In this document: positions 7,998 to 16,917 of the stretch, one piece after another | Numbering within the stretch: position 1 is the stretch's first letter | Layout: every line of letters starts with the position of its first letter | Assembly: GCA_016709385.1 (NCBI GenBank) | Contig: JADJMW010000002.1 | Location: 186,001-250,000, forward strand | DNA from: Candidatus Rubrivivax defluviihabitans | GTDB taxonomy: Bacteria; Pseudomonadota; Gammaproteobacteria; Burkholderiales; Burkholderiaceae_C | Direction: 5' to 3' | Length of the DNA: 64,000 nucleotides | Notes under the pieces: generated by a model | The model's database searches: none | Seen by the model: only the letters and a program-made list of their open reading frames with translations | Told to the model about the DNA's origin: nothing | Position numbers and translations under genes: made by a program

Positions 7998-9308
7998 TCA
8001 ACTGGTCTTGAAATTCGCCTTCTTCAACAGGCTTTCATATTGCTGGCTCATCACGTAGCTCTGGACCTGGGCCCAGAAATCCATCGTGACGACGACGATG
8101 ATCAGCAGCGAGGTGCCGCCGAAATAGAACGGCACGTTGTACTTCAGGATCAGGAACTCGGGCAGCAGGCACACCGCGGTGATGTAGACGGCACCGGCCA
8201 GCGTCAGGCGCGACAGGATGCGGTCGATATGCCTGGCCGTCTGGTCGCCCGGCCGGATGCCCGGAATGAAGGCACCGCTCTTCTTCAGGTTGTCCGCTGT
8301 CTCGCGACTGTTGAAGACCAGCGCCGTGTAGAAGAAGCAGAAGAAGACGATCATCGCCGCATACAGCAGCACGTAGATCGGCTGCCCCGGCGACAGCGCG
8401 CCCGACAGATCCTTCAGCCAGCGCATGCCTTCGCCGGTGGCGAACCAGCCCACCACCGTGGCCGGCAGCAGGATGATCGAGCTGGCGAAGATGGGCGGGA
8501 TCACGCCCGACATGTTCAGCTTCAGCGGCAGGTGCGAGGACTGACCACCGTAGACCTTGTTGCCGACCTGTCGCTTGGCATAGTTGACGAGGATCTTGCG
8601 CTGGCCGCGCTCCACGAACACCACCGCGTAGGTCACGAAAACCACCAGCGCCAGGATGAACAGGCAGGCCACGATGCTCATCGCACCGGTGCGCACGAGT
8701 TCGAACAGGCCACCGATGGCGCTGGGCAACCCGGCCACGATGCCGGCGAAGATGAGGATCGAGATGCCGTTGCCCAGGCCACGCTCGGTGATCTGTTCAC
8801 CCAGCCACATCAGGAACATGGTGCCGGCGACCAGGCTCACCACCGCCGTCATGCGGAAGCCGAAGCCGGGCGACAGCACCAGGCCTTGCGAACCCTCGAG
8901 CGCCAGCGCGATGCCCAGGCTCTGGAAGATGGCCAGGAACAGGGTGCCGTAGCGCGTGTACTGCGTGATCTTGCGCCGGCCAGCCTCGCCTTCCTTCTTC
9001 AACGCCTCGAGCGTGGGCACCACGTGCGTCATCAGCTGCATGATGATCGACGCACTGATGTACGGCATGATGCCCAGCGCGAACACAGTGAAGCGCGACA
9101 GCGCGCCGCCGCTGAACATGTTGAACAGGTTCAGGATGCCGCCGCTCTGCCCCTGGAAGAGCTGCTGCAGCGCCACCGGGTCGATGCCAGGCACGGGGAT
9201 GTGCGCCCCGATGCGGTAGACCACCAGCGCCAGCAGCAAGAAGACGACCCGCCTGCGCAGGTCGCCGAACTTGCCGCTCTTGGCCAGCTGGTTGGCGGAA
9301 GTCACCAC
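7998..9308 (-). CDS. secY: Protein translocase subunit SecY
   Basis: A 436-residue channel subunit of the Sec translocon with ten predicted membrane helices. It has the plug-region motif FNMFSGGALSRFTVFALGIM near residue 65, the PYISASIIMQL segment of helix 2b, and the cytoplasmic loop YAKRQVGNKVYGGQSSHLPL that contacts the ribosome and SecA. It is 14 bases from rplO and belongs to the spc operon; its partner SecE is at 36925-37311. Confidence 0.97.
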   Translation of the reverse strand: MVTSANQLAKSGKFGDLRRRVVFLLLALVVYRIGAHIPVPGIDPVALQQLFQGQSGGILNLFNMFSGGALSRFTVFALGIMPYISASIIMQLMTHVVPTLEALKKEGEAGRRKITQYTRYGTLFLAIFQSLGIALALEGSQGLVLSPGFGFRMTAVVSLVAGTMFLMWLGEQITERGLGNGISILIFAGIVAGLPSAIGGLFELVRTGAMSIVACLFILALVVFVTYAVVFVERGQRKILVNYAKRQVGNKVYGGQSSHLPLKLNMSGVIPPIFASSIILLPATVVGWFATGEGMRWLKDLSGALSPGQPIYVLLYAAMIVFFCFFYTALVFNSRETADNLKKSGAFIPGIRPGDQTARHIDRILSRLTLAGAVYITAVCLLPEFLILKYNVPFYFGGTSLLIIVVVTMDFWAQVQSYVMSQQYESLLKKANFKTS

Positions 9309-9322
9309 GGGATTGCCTTCCC

Positions 9323-9838
9323 TCAGGCGCTCTTGCCTGCCGCGACTGCCGAGGACTTGGCGCCCTTGCCAACCAGCTTGCCCGGCTTGACTGCAGCTGC
9401 CGCGACGGCCTCGACCGAGCCACCGGCCGCCTCGATGGCGGCCTTGGCACCGGCGGTGGCAACGATGCCCTTGAGCGCCACCTTGCGCGTCAGCTCACCC
9501 GACTTGATGACCTTGACGTGCCTGATGATCTCGCGCACCACCCCGGCGGCCTTCAGCGTGAGCAGGTCCACCTCGCCGGCGCCCAGCCGCTCCAGGTCGG
9601 TCAGCGTCACTTCGCCGTTGTACTTGAGCTGCGCCGACTTGAAGCCGCGCTTGGGCAGGCGGCGCTGCAACGGCATCTGGCCGCCTTCGAAACCGACCTT
9701 GTGGTAGCCACCCGCGCGCGACTTCTGGCCCTTGTGGCCACGACCGGCGGTCTTGCCCAGGCCGGAACCGATGCCCCGACCGACGCGGCGGCGGTCCTTC
9801 TTGGAGCCGGCACCCGGCTTGATCTGATTCAGTTCCAT
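9323..9838 (-). CDS. rplO: 50S ribosomal protein L15
   Basis: A 171-residue late-assembly protein of the large subunit. The conserved N-terminus MELNQIKPGAGSKKDRRRVG is followed by the glycine-rich GIGSGLGKTAGRGHKGQKSR segment. I used the ATG at 9838, whose first base is shared with the TGA of rpmD (TGATG), rather than the GTG one codon upstream. It is about 25 residues longer than E. coli L15, the excess being an Ala/Lys-rich C-terminal tail. Confidence 0.95.
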   Translation of the reverse strand: MELNQIKPGAGSKKDRRRVGRGIGSGLGKTAGRGHKGQKSRAGGYHKVGFEGGQMPLQRRLPKRGFKSAQLKYNGEVTLTDLERLGAGEVDLLTLKAAGVVREIIRHVKVIKSGELTRKVALKGIVATAGAKAAIEAAGGSVEAVAAAAVKPGKLVGKGAKSSAVAAGKSA

Positions 9839-10020
9839 CACAGCACCTTGACCAGGTAGGCGACCTTGTTGATCATGCCGCGCACCGCGGGCGTGTCTTC
9901 CAGCACACGCTCGCTGTTGGTCTTGCGCAGGCCCAGGCCGCGCACGGTGTCGCGGTGCGACTGGCGCGTGCCGGCCACGCTCTTGACGAGCTTGACCGTG
10001 AGTGTTGTCTTGTCTGCCAT
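9838..10020 (-). CDS. rpmD: 50S ribosomal protein L30
   Basis: A 60-residue protein beginning MADKTTLTVKLVKSVAGT, with the family's LGLRKTNSERVLEDTPAVRGMINKV core split by no gaps. Length matches E. coli L30 (59). It lies between rpsE (21 bases upstream) and rplO (one-base overlap) as in the standard spc operon. Confidence 0.96.
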   Translation of the reverse strand: MADKTTLTVKLVKSVAGTRQSHRDTVRGLGLRKTNSERVLEDTPAVRGMINKVAYLVKVL

Positions 10021-10041
10021 CGGTTTTCTCCGCCGCGCGCT

Positions 10042-10560
10042 TCAGTTGAAGAGGTCTTCGACCGATTTGCCGCGCTTGGCGGCCACTTCGGCCGGCGTCG
10101 TCGAGCGGCGCAGCGCGTCGAGCGTGGCGCGGACCATGTTGTAGGGGTTGGACGAGCCCAGGCTCTTGGCCACGATGTCGGTGACACCCATGACCTCGAA
10201 CACCGCGCGCATCGGGCCGCCGGCGATGATGCCGTCGCCGGGCTTGGCCGGCGCCATCAGCACCTTGGCCGCGCCGTGCTCGCCGCGCACGTTGTGCTGG
10301 ATGGTGCCGTTGCGCAGGCTGACCTTGGTCATGTTGCGGCGAGCGGCCTCCATGGCCTTCTGCACCGCCACCGGCACTTCCTTGGCCTTGCCCTTGCCCA
10401 TGCCGATGCGGCCGTCGCCGTCGCCCACGACGGTCAGCGCCGCGAAGCTGAGCGTGCGGCCGCCCTTGACGACCTTGGTGACGCGGTTGACCGCGATCAT
10501 CTTTTCCTTCAGGCCGTCGTCGCTGCCTTCGGCCTGCGCGCGGGGAGTGAACTTTGCCAT
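10042..10560 (-). CDS. rpsE: 30S ribosomal protein S5
   Basis: A 172-residue protein that helps maintain decoding accuracy and mRNA helicase activity with S3 and S4. The double-stranded-RNA-binding-like N-terminal domain shows INRVTKVVKGGRTLSFAALT (the initial residue is V in the window), followed by GDGDGRIGMGKGKAKEVP and the C-terminal GGPMRAVFEVMGVTDIVAKS. No insertions or deletions relative to the family are apparent. Confidence 0.97.
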   Translation of the reverse strand: MAKFTPRAQAEGSDDGLKEKMIAVNRVTKVVKGGRTLSFAALTVVGDGDGRIGMGKGKAKEVPVAVQKAMEAARRNMTKVSLRNGTIQHNVRGEHGAAKVLMAPAKPGDGIIAGGPMRAVFEVMGVTDIVAKSLGSSNPYNMVRATLDALRRSTTPAEVAAKRGKSVEDLFN

Positions 10561-10590
10561 TTTGCTGATCTTCCTTGTCGTGCGCCGGCG

Positions 10591-10959
10591 TCAGAACTGC
10601 AGGCCGGCTTCACGCGCCGCCTCGGCCAGCGCCTTGACGCGACCGTGGTAGGCAAAACCCGAGCGGTCGAACGCGACCTTCTCGATCCCCGCTGCCTTGG
10701 CCTTCTCGGCGATGCGCTTGCCGATGATCGTGGCGGCGGCGGTGTTGCCGCCCTTGCCGGGCGAACCCAGTTGCTCGCGCACCTCCTTCTCGGCGGTGGA
10801 GGCGCTGGCCAGCACGCGCGCTCCGTCGTCGGAAATGATGCTGGCGTAGATGTGCAGGTTGGAACGGTGCACCGCCAGGCGCGCCGTCTGCTGCAGCGCA
10901 ATGCGCAAGCGCGTCTGGCGCGCGCGGCGCAGGCGTTGATCTTTCTTGGTCAGACTCAT
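10591..10959 (-). CDS. rplR: 50S ribosomal protein L18
   Basis: A 122-residue 5S rRNA-binding protein of the central protuberance. It begins MSLTKKDQRLRRARQTRLRI and retains RLAVHRSNLHIYASIISDDG plus the C-terminal FDRSGFAYHGRVKALAEAAR. It sits 11 bases after rplF and 30 before rpsE. Confidence 0.97.
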   Translation of the reverse strand: MSLTKKDQRLRRARQTRLRIALQQTARLAVHRSNLHIYASIISDDGARVLASASTAEKEVREQLGSPGKGGNTAAATIIGKRIAEKAKAAGIEKVAFDRSGFAYHGRVKALAEAAREAGLQF

Positions 10960-10970
10960 TTCGGTGCTCC

Positions 10971-11504
10971 TTACTTCTTCTTCGTCTCTTTCAGCACCAC
11001 GCGCTCATCGGCGTAGCGGATGCCCTTGCCCTTGTAGGGCTCGGGGGGACGGAAGGCGCGCACCTCGGCCGCCAGTTGGCCCACCACCTGCCGGTCGGCG
11101 CCGGAGATCAGGATCTCGGTCTGCGTCGGCGTGGTCACCTTGATGCCCGCGGGCATCTCCTTGACCACCGGGTGCGAATAGCCGATCTGCAGGTTGAGCT
11201 TCTGGCCTTGGGCCTGGGCCCGGAAACCCACGCCCACGAGCGTGAGCTTGCGCTCGAAGCCCTTGCCAACGCCACCCACCATGTTGGCCACCAGGGCCCG
11301 CAGCGTGCCGCTCATGGCGTCGGCGGCCGAAGAATCGTCGGCCGGCACGAAGGTGATGGCGCCAGCTTCGTTCTTCACGTTCACCAGCGGGTGCAGCTTG
11401 CGCGTCAGCGTGCCACCGGCACTCTTGACGGTGATCTGGTCGCCCGCAATCGCCACGTCCACGCCTTTCGGCACGGCAATGGGCATTTTTCCTACGCGTG
11501 ACAT
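10971..11504 (-). CDS. rplF: 50S ribosomal protein L6
   Basis: A 177-residue protein at the base of the L7/L12 stalk near the factor-binding site. It has the N-terminal MSRVGKMPIAVPKGVDVAIA and the duplicated fold ending in the RRPEPYKGKGIRY-like signature (here RPPEPYKGKGIRYADE). Length equals the E. coli protein. Confidence 0.97.
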   Translation of the reverse strand: MSRVGKMPIAVPKGVDVAIAGDQITVKSAGGTLTRKLHPLVNVKNEAGAITFVPADDSSAADAMSGTLRALVANMVGGVGKGFERKLTLVGVGFRAQAQGQKLNLQIGYSHPVVKEMPAGIKVTTPTQTEILISGADRQVVGQLAAEVRAFRPPEPYKGKGIRYADERVVLKETKKK

Positions 11505-11518
11505 GTCGCTAGCCTCCC

Positions 11519-11914
11519 TTAGGCCACGTAGCAGAGGACTTCGCCGCCGACGCCGGTGGCGCGCGCCTTGCGGTCGGTCATCACGCCCTTGGGCGTGGTG
11601 ACGATGGCCACCCCGAGCCCGTTCTTGACCTGCGGAATGGCGTGGCGACCTTTATAGATGCGCAGCCCGGGGCGGCTGACACGTTCGATGTGCTCGATCA
11701 CCGGCCGCCCGGCGTGGTACTTCAGGGCGATCTCGAGCTGCGGCTTGCCGTCCTCGTTGCGCACCTGGTGGCCGTCGATGTAGCCCTCGTCGTGCAGCAC
11801 CTTCGCGATCGCGATCTTCAGCTTGGACGACGGCATCGTGACGACCGCCTTGTCCACCGCTTGCGCGTTGCGGATGCGGGTCAGCATGTCGGCGATGGGG
11901 TCACTCATGCTCAT
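11519..11914 (-). CDS. rpsH: 30S ribosomal protein S8
   Basis: A 131-residue 16S rRNA-binding protein that in E. coli also represses the spc operon at the rplE start. The sequence begins MSMSDPIADMLTRIRNAQAV; a start at the second Met is possible. The RNA-binding C-terminal segment GLGVAIVTTPKGVMTDRKAR is complete. Confidence 0.97.
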   Translation of the reverse strand: MSMSDPIADMLTRIRNAQAVDKAVVTMPSSKLKIAIAKVLHDEGYIDGHQVRNEDGKPQLEIALKYHAGRPVIEHIERVSRPGLRIYKGRHAIPQVKNGLGVAIVTTPKGVMTDRKARATGVGGEVLCYVA

Positions 11915-11941
11915 GGGTGTTCTCCTGATCTTCTCGCCGGA

Positions 11942-12247
11942 CTACCAGCTGGCCTTGACCACGCCCGGGATCTCGCCCTTGAAGGCGAGTTCACGGATCT
12001 TGTTGCGGCCCAGGCCGAACATGCGGAAGGTGCCACGCGGGCGCCCGGTGATGGCGCAGCGGTTGCGCAGGCGCGTCGGGTTGGCGTTGCGCGGCAGCTT
12101 TTGCAGTTCCAGGCGGGCCGCGTAGCGCTGCTCGTCGGAATGCTTGGCATCGTCGGCCACGGCCTTCAGCTCGGCGTATTTCTTGGCGTACTTGGCGACG
12201 AGCTTCTCGCGCTTCAACTCACGCTGCTTGAGGGATGTCTTGGCCAT
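11942..12247 (-). CDS. rpsN: 30S ribosomal protein S14
   Basis: A 101-residue small-subunit head protein with the N-terminus MAKTSLKQRELKREKLVAKY. It is the long, zinc-free form: the CxxC pairs of the short zinc-ribbon form are absent, and the C-terminal half reads NRCAITGRPRGTFRMFGLGR. I chose the Met at 12247; the upstream part of the open frame overlaps rplE and does not resemble S14. Confidence 0.97.
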   Translation of the reverse strand: MAKTSLKQRELKREKLVAKYAKKYAELKAVADDAKHSDEQRYAARLELQKLPRNANPTRLRNRCAITGRPRGTFRMFGLGRNKIRELAFKGEIPGVVKASW

Positions 12248-12258
12248 GTCGGAAGCCT

Positions 12259-12852
12259 TCAGTTCTTGAACGGGAATTTGAAGGCGGCGAGCAGTGCCTT
12301 GCACTCGTCGTCGGTCTTCGCGCTCGTGGTGATGCTGATGTTCATGCCGCGGATCGCATCGATCTTGTCGTAGTCGATCTCGGGGAAGATGATCTGTTCC
12401 TTGACGCCGATGTTGTAGTTGCCACGACCGTCGAAGCTGCGCCCGCTGATGCCGCGGAAGTCGCGCACGCGCGGCAGCGCCACGGTGACGAAACGGTCCA
12501 GGAATTCGTACATGCGCACGCCACGCAAGGTGACCATGCAGCCGATGGGCACGCTCTCGCGGATCTTGAAGCCGGCGATCGGCTTCTTGCTCTTCGTGAC
12601 CACGGGCTTCTGGCCGGCGATCTTGGTCATGTCGCCGACGGCGGAATCCATCACCTTCTTGTCGGAGACGGCCTCGCCCACGCCCATGTTCAGCGTGATC
12701 TTCTGCAGGCGCGGCACCTGCATCACCGAGGTGAAGCCGAACTTGGCCATCAACTCGGGCACGATCTTCTCGCGGTAGATCGTGTGCAGGCGAGCCTGGG
12801 GCGCGGGGCCCGGCGACGTGACTGCGGCGGCAGCTTGTTCTTTCTTGGCCAT
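12259..12852 (-). CDS. rplE: 50S ribosomal protein L5 with short N-terminal extension
   Basis: A 197-residue 5S rRNA-binding protein contacting S13 and the P-site tRNA. The conserved body begins at ARLHTIYREKIVPELMAKFG and includes RKPSKIT-like basic motifs and GMNISITTSAKTDDECKALL at the end. About 18 residues rich in Ala, Pro and Gln (MAKKEQAAAAVTSPGPAPQ) precede the usual start. No other Met or plausible start lies between, so the extension is likely real. Confidence 0.95.
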   Translation of the reverse strand: MAKKEQAAAAVTSPGPAPQARLHTIYREKIVPELMAKFGFTSVMQVPRLQKITLNMGVGEAVSDKKVMDSAVGDMTKIAGQKPVVTKSKKPIAGFKIRESVPIGCMVTLRGVRMYEFLDRFVTVALPRVRDFRGISGRSFDGRGNYNIGVKEQIIFPEIDYDKIDAIRGMNISITTSAKTDDECKALLAAFKFPFKN

Positions 12853-12858
12853 GGTCGG

Positions 12859-13203
12859 TTACGCCTTGATCTCTGCGCCGGTGGATTTGTAGACACGCAC
12901 GCCGTTGTCGCGCGTCTTGCGGGCCGCCTGCTCTTCCTTGCTCAGCAGCTTGATGCCGACCTTGTCGGCCTTGCCGGCAGCGGCATTCCAGATCGCCACG
13001 TTGCTCTGGTGGATGGGCATGGTCTTGTCGACGACGCCGCCGGTGGTGCCCTTCATCGGGTTCGGCTTGACGTGCTTCTTCACGACGTTGACGCCCTCGA
13101 CGACGATGCGTTCCTCGTCCACACGTTGCGTCACGGTGCCGCGCTTGCCTTTGTCGCGGCCGGTGGTCACGACGACCTGGTCGCCCTTGCGAATCTTGTT
13201 CAT
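12859..13203 (-). CDS. rplX: 50S ribosomal protein L24
   Basis: A 114-residue assembly initiator of the large subunit. It starts MNKIRKGDQVVVTTGRDKGK with a KOW motif and ends in the NPMKGTTGGVVDKTMPIHQS and KSTGAEIKA segments typical of the family. The frame is open far upstream, but the Met at 13203 is the family start. It lies 23 bases downstream of rplN. Confidence 0.96.
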   Translation of the reverse strand: MNKIRKGDQVVVTTGRDKGKRGTVTQRVDEERIVVEGVNVVKKHVKPNPMKGTTGGVVDKTMPIHQSNVAIWNAAAGKADKVGIKLLSKEEQAARKTRDNGVRVYKSTGAEIKA

Positions 13204-13226
13204 GGTGGGTCCTGACGGGTCTGGAG

Positions 13227-13595
13227 TCAGAGCACTTCGGGTGCCAGCGACACGATCTTCATGAAGCGCTCGGTGCGCAGTTCGCGCGTGACCGGGCCGA
13301 AGATGCGGGTGCCGATGGGTTCGAGCTTGGCGTTCAGCAGCACGGCGGCATTGCCGTCGAACTTGATCAGCGAACCGTCCTGGCGACGCACGCCCTTGGC
13401 GGTGCGCACGACCACGGCGCTGTAGACCTCGCCCTTCTTCACGCGGCCCCGCGGGGCGGCCTCCTTGATGCTGACCTTGATGACGTCGCCGATGCCGGCG
13501 TAGCGCCGTTTCGAGCCGCCGAGCACCTTGATGCACATGACGGACTTGGCGCCCGTGTTGTCGGCCACGTCGAGCCGAGACTGCATTTGGATCAT
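13227..13595 (-). CDS. rplN: 50S ribosomal protein L14
   Basis: A 122-residue protein that contacts 16S rRNA across the subunit interface. It begins MIQMQSRLDVADNTGAKSVM and has GDVIKVSIKEAAPRGRVKKG and the C-terminal RELRTERFMKIVSLAPEVL, all family hallmarks. First gene of the spc operon here, with its own recognisable promoter about 140 bases upstream. Confidence 0.97.
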   Translation of the reverse strand: MIQMQSRLDVADNTGAKSVMCIKVLGGSKRRYAGIGDVIKVSIKEAAPRGRVKKGEVYSAVVVRTAKGVRRQDGSLIKFDGNAAVLLNAKLEPIGTRIFGPVTRELRTERFMKIVSLAPEVL

Positions 13596-13730
13596 GTTCT
13601 GTCCCCAACTTGTACCGCGCTGCGCCGCCTGGGGCGGTTGCCGCTCGATCAGTCTTGGGCCCGTGGATGGGTGGAACCGGACCGGGGTCTTGTGCAGTGC
13701 ACAAAACCAGCCGAACCGGCGAAGCCTGTG

Positions 13731-13760
13731 ATTATGTTCGATCTAGCGTAGGCGCGTCAA
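13731..13760 (-). promoter_or_regulatory. Sigma-70 promoter of the spc operon (rplN)
   Basis: On the minus strand TTGACG (13755-13760) is separated by 18 bases from CATAAT (13731-13736). Each hexamer differs from consensus at one position. It lies between the peroxiredoxin stop and rplN, so spc can be transcribed independently of S10. A short dyad (TTGTGC-AGT-GCACAA, 13690-13704) lies in the resulting leader. Confidence 0.65.
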
Positions 13761-13795
13761 GCATCGGCGAGACGAGTGTCGCAAGAGGGGGCGGC

Positions 13796-14311
13796 TCAGG
13801 CCTTCAATGCCTTGGCCTGCGCCAGCAGGGTGCCGGCGTCGCTGACCTCGAACTTGCCCGGGGCCTCGATGTTCAGCGTCTTGACCACGCCATCGACCAC
13901 GAGCATGGAATAGCGCTGCGAGCGCAGGCCCATGCCGCGCGCGCCCAGGTCCAACGTCAGGCCGGTGGCCTTGGTGAAGTCGGCGCTGCCATCGGCCATC
14001 ATGCGCACCTTGCCTGCCGTATGCTGGTCGCGGCCCCAGGCGCCCATCACGAAGGCGTCGTTCACCGATACGCACCAGATCTCGTCCACCCCGGCAGCCT
14101 TCAGCGCGTCGGTGTGCTGCACGTAGCCCGGCACATGCTGCGCCGAGCAGGTGGGGGTGTAGGCACCGGGCAGCGCGAAGATGGCGATCGTCTTGCCGGC
14201 CGTGGCCTTGCCGATGTCGAAGTTGTTGGGGCCCAGAGTGCAGCCCCCGCCTTCGACCTCGATGAATTCCTGCAGACTGCCCGCGGGCAGCTTGTCTCCG
14301 ACCTTCAGCAT
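13796..14311 (-). CDS. Peroxiredoxin of the Prx5 type
   Basis: A 171-residue thiol peroxidase that reduces hydrogen peroxide or alkyl hydroperoxides. The catalytic motif is complete: P48, T52 and peroxidatic C55 in LPGAYTPTCSAQHVPGY, with the supporting Arg further along in GLRSQRYSMLVVDG. Length fits the Prx5/AhpE-like group. It lies in the same direction as its neighbours, between rpsQ (end of S10) and rplN (start of spc), preceded by AGGAG and by a terminator-like hairpin. No fused glutaredoxin domain is present, so its reductant is unknown. It is an unusual passenger between two ribosomal protein operons. Confidence 0.92.
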   Translation of the reverse strand: MLKVGDKLPAGSLQEFIEVEGGGCTLGPNNFDIGKATAGKTIAIFALPGAYTPTCSAQHVPGYVQHTDALKAAGVDEIWCVSVNDAFVMGAWGRDQHTAGKVRMMADGSADFTKATGLTLDLGARGMGLRSQRYSMLVVDGVVKTLNIEAPGKFEVSDAGTLLAQAKALKA

Positions 14312-14329
14312 GGTTTGACTCCTGTACTC

Positions 14330-14368
14330 AAAAAGAAAGCGACCGAAGGCTGGAGTCTCCAGCGTTCG
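14330..14368 (-). terminator. Terminator-like hairpin at the end of the S10 operon
   Basis: On the minus strand a strong hairpin (CTGGAG-A-CTCCAG extended by outer CGAA/TTCG pairing, 14344-14368) is followed by GTCGCTTTCTTTTT. It stands 44 bases after rpsQ and 19 before the peroxiredoxin start. A smaller hairpin (CGGGGT-CGAAA-ACCCCG) lies just before it. It may fully terminate S10 transcripts or act as an attenuator that lets some polymerase into the peroxiredoxin gene. Confidence 0.6.
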
Positions 14369-14411
14369 ACCGCTTCGTGCAGAAACGGGGTTTTCGACCC
14401 CGCTGCGGTGG

Positions 14412-14720
14412 TCAGACCAGCTTGGCCTTCTCGATCAGCCGCGTCACGACCCAGGACTTGGTCTTGCTGATCGGGCGGCCTTCGGCGATCTCGACCATGT
14501 CGCCCATCTTGTACTCGCCCTTTTCATCGTGGGCGTGGTACTTGCGGGACTTGGCAACGATCTTGCCGTACAACTCGTGCGGCGTGCGGCGCTCCACGAG
14601 TACGGTCACGGTCTTGGCGCGCTTGTCGCTGACGATGCGGCCGACGAAAGTACGCGTATTCTTCACCGGGGCCGCCGGCGCGGCCGCGGCTTCGGCGCTT
14701 GCAGCTTGGGCTTCGCTCAT
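14412..14720 (-). CDS. rpsQ: 30S ribosomal protein S17
   Basis: A 102-residue OB-fold protein that binds 16S rRNA early in assembly. The core KNTRTFVGRIVSDKRAKTVT and ELYGKIVAKSRKYHAHDEKG are typical. An Ala-rich stretch of about 18 residues (MSEAQAASAEAAAAPAAP) precedes the conserved region, longer than in E. coli. It overlaps rpmC by four bases (ATGA). Confidence 0.96.
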   Translation of the reverse strand: MSEAQAASAEAAAAPAAPVKNTRTFVGRIVSDKRAKTVTVLVERRTPHELYGKIVAKSRKYHAHDEKGEYKMGDMVEIAEGRPISKTKSWVVTRLIEKAKLV

Positions 14721-14917
14721 TTGGCGGCTCCCTTCTTCTTCTCGGTCAGCACGGTCTTGACGCGTGCGATGTCGCGCCGCGTCTTGCCCAGTTGCGAGTT
14801 GTTGGCGAGCTGCTGGGTCGCGCGCTGCATGCGCAGGCCGAAGTGGGCCTTCAGCAGGTCGGAGACTTCCTTTTCCAGCGCCGCCACGTCCTTGGTGCGC
14901 AGTTCAGATGCTTTCAT
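14717..14917 (-). CDS. rpmC: 50S ribosomal protein L29
   Basis: A 66-residue two-helix protein near the peptide exit tunnel, next to L23. It begins MKASELRTKDVAALEKEVSD and has RIKTVL-like segment IARVKTVLTEKKKGAAK at the end. Its stop overlaps the rpsQ start, indicating coupled translation. Confidence 0.96.
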   Translation of the reverse strand: MKASELRTKDVAALEKEVSDLLKAHFGLRMQRATQQLANNSQLGKTRRDIARVKTVLTEKKKGAAK

Positions 14918-14933
14918 GCTTGTTTCCTTCGCG

Positions 14934-15350
14934 TCACGCGCCGACCTGGCGGGCGACGAATGTGCAGCGCAGCGGCAGCTTGGCCGCGGCCAGCGTGAAG
15001 GCCTCGCGCGCCAGCGCCTCGGGCACGCCGTTCAGTTCGTAGAGCATCTTGCCGGGCTGGATCTCGGCCACGTAGTACTCGGGGTTGCCCTTGCCGTTGC
15101 CCATGCGCACCTCGGCCGGCTTCTGCGAGATCGGCTTGTCGGGAAAGATGCGGATGAAGACGCGGCCACCGCGCTTGATATGGCGGCTGATGGCGCGCCG
15201 TGCGGCCTCGATCTGGCGTGCCGTGATGCGGCCGCGCTCGGTGGCCTTGAGGCCGAATTCGCCGAACGACACCTTGGCGCCACGCGTGGCGATGCCGGTA
15301 TTGCGGCCCTTCTGTTCCTTGCGGAACTTGCGACGTGCGGGTTGCAGCAT
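14934..15350 (-). CDS. rplP: 50S ribosomal protein L16
   Basis: A 138-residue protein near the peptidyl-transferase centre. The sequence MLQPARRKFRKEQKGRNTGI is the usual start, followed by VSFGEFGLKATERGRITARQ and the KPISQKPAEVRMGNGKGNPE loop that approaches the tRNA acceptor ends. It follows rpsC with only two intervening bases. Confidence 0.97.
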   Translation of the reverse strand: MLQPARRKFRKEQKGRNTGIATRGAKVSFGEFGLKATERGRITARQIEAARRAISRHIKRGGRVFIRIFPDKPISQKPAEVRMGNGKGNPEYYVAEIQPGKMLYELNGVPEALAREAFTLAAAKLPLRCTFVARQVGA

Positions 15351-15352
15351 CC

Positions 15353-16264
<912 letters not shown>

Positions 16265-16278
16265 GTGTATTTCCAGCT

Positions 16279-16608
16279 TCAGTTGCCGACGGTCACGTAG
16301 ATATGGCAGGTGCCCTTGCTGATGCGCGCGCCGCGGCCCTTGGCCCGCGCCGAGAAGCGCTTGAGCACCGCACCCTGCTCGACGTAGATCGATTTGATCT
16401 TCAGCTCGTCGATATCGGCGCCGTCGTTGTGCTCGGCATTCGCTACCGCGGAGTCGACGGCTTTCTTGATGATGCCGGCGGCCTTCTTCTGCGTGAACTG
16501 CAGGATGTTGAGGGCCTGGGCGACCGATCTGCCACGGATCATGTCGGCCACCAGCCGGCCCTTGTCGGCCGACAGGCGCACGCCGCGCACGATTGCTTTG
16601 GTTTCCAT
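16279..16608 (-). CDS. rplV: 50S ribosomal protein L22
   Basis: A 109-residue protein whose beta hairpin lines the exit tunnel and influences macrolide and nascent-chain sensing. It begins METKAIVRGVRLSADKGRLV. The tunnel-hairpin segment reads VLKRFSARAKGRGARISKGT with no insertion or deletion. It lies 14 bases from rpsC and 12 from rpsS. Confidence 0.97.
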   Translation of the reverse strand: METKAIVRGVRLSADKGRLVADMIRGRSVAQALNILQFTQKKAAGIIKKAVDSAVANAEHNDGADIDELKIKSIYVEQGAVLKRFSARAKGRGARISKGTCHIYVTVGN

Positions 16609-16620
16609 TTGCCGGGCTCC

Positions 16621-16896
16621 TTACTTCTTCGCCTTCTTGTCCGCGGGGTGACCCTTGAACAAGCGGGTGAGGGCGAATTCGCCGAGCTTGTGGCCGACCA
16701 TCTGGTCGGTCACGTAGACGGGCACGTGCTGCTTGCCGTTGTGCACGGCCACCGTCAGGCCGATGAATTCCGGCAGGATGGTGCTGCGGCGCGACCAGGT
16801 CTTGATCGGCTTCTTGTCCTTGGTGGCGGAGGCCTTCTCGACCTTGGCCATCAGGTGGTGGTCCACGAAAGGACCCTTCTTGAGTGAACGCGTCAT
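16621..16896 (-). CDS. rpsS: 30S ribosomal protein S19
   Basis: A 91-residue small-subunit head protein partnering S13. The start MTRSLKKGPFVDHHLMAKVE and the core TWSRRSTILPEFIGLTVAVH are diagnostic, and GHKLGEFALTRLFKGHPADK closes it. Standard position between rplB and rplV. Confidence 0.97.
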   Translation of the reverse strand: MTRSLKKGPFVDHHLMAKVEKASATKDKKPIKTWSRRSTILPEFIGLTVAVHNGKQHVPVYVTDQMVGHKLGEFALTRLFKGHPADKKAKK

Positions 16897-16917
16897 GGTG
16901 GCTGTGTCCCTCGGGCC

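Noticed and set aside
13743..14075. 110-codon minus-strand frame inside the peroxiredoxin region
   Set aside because: Overlaps the peroxiredoxin gene in another frame and encodes an Arg/Gly/His-rich string without motifs.
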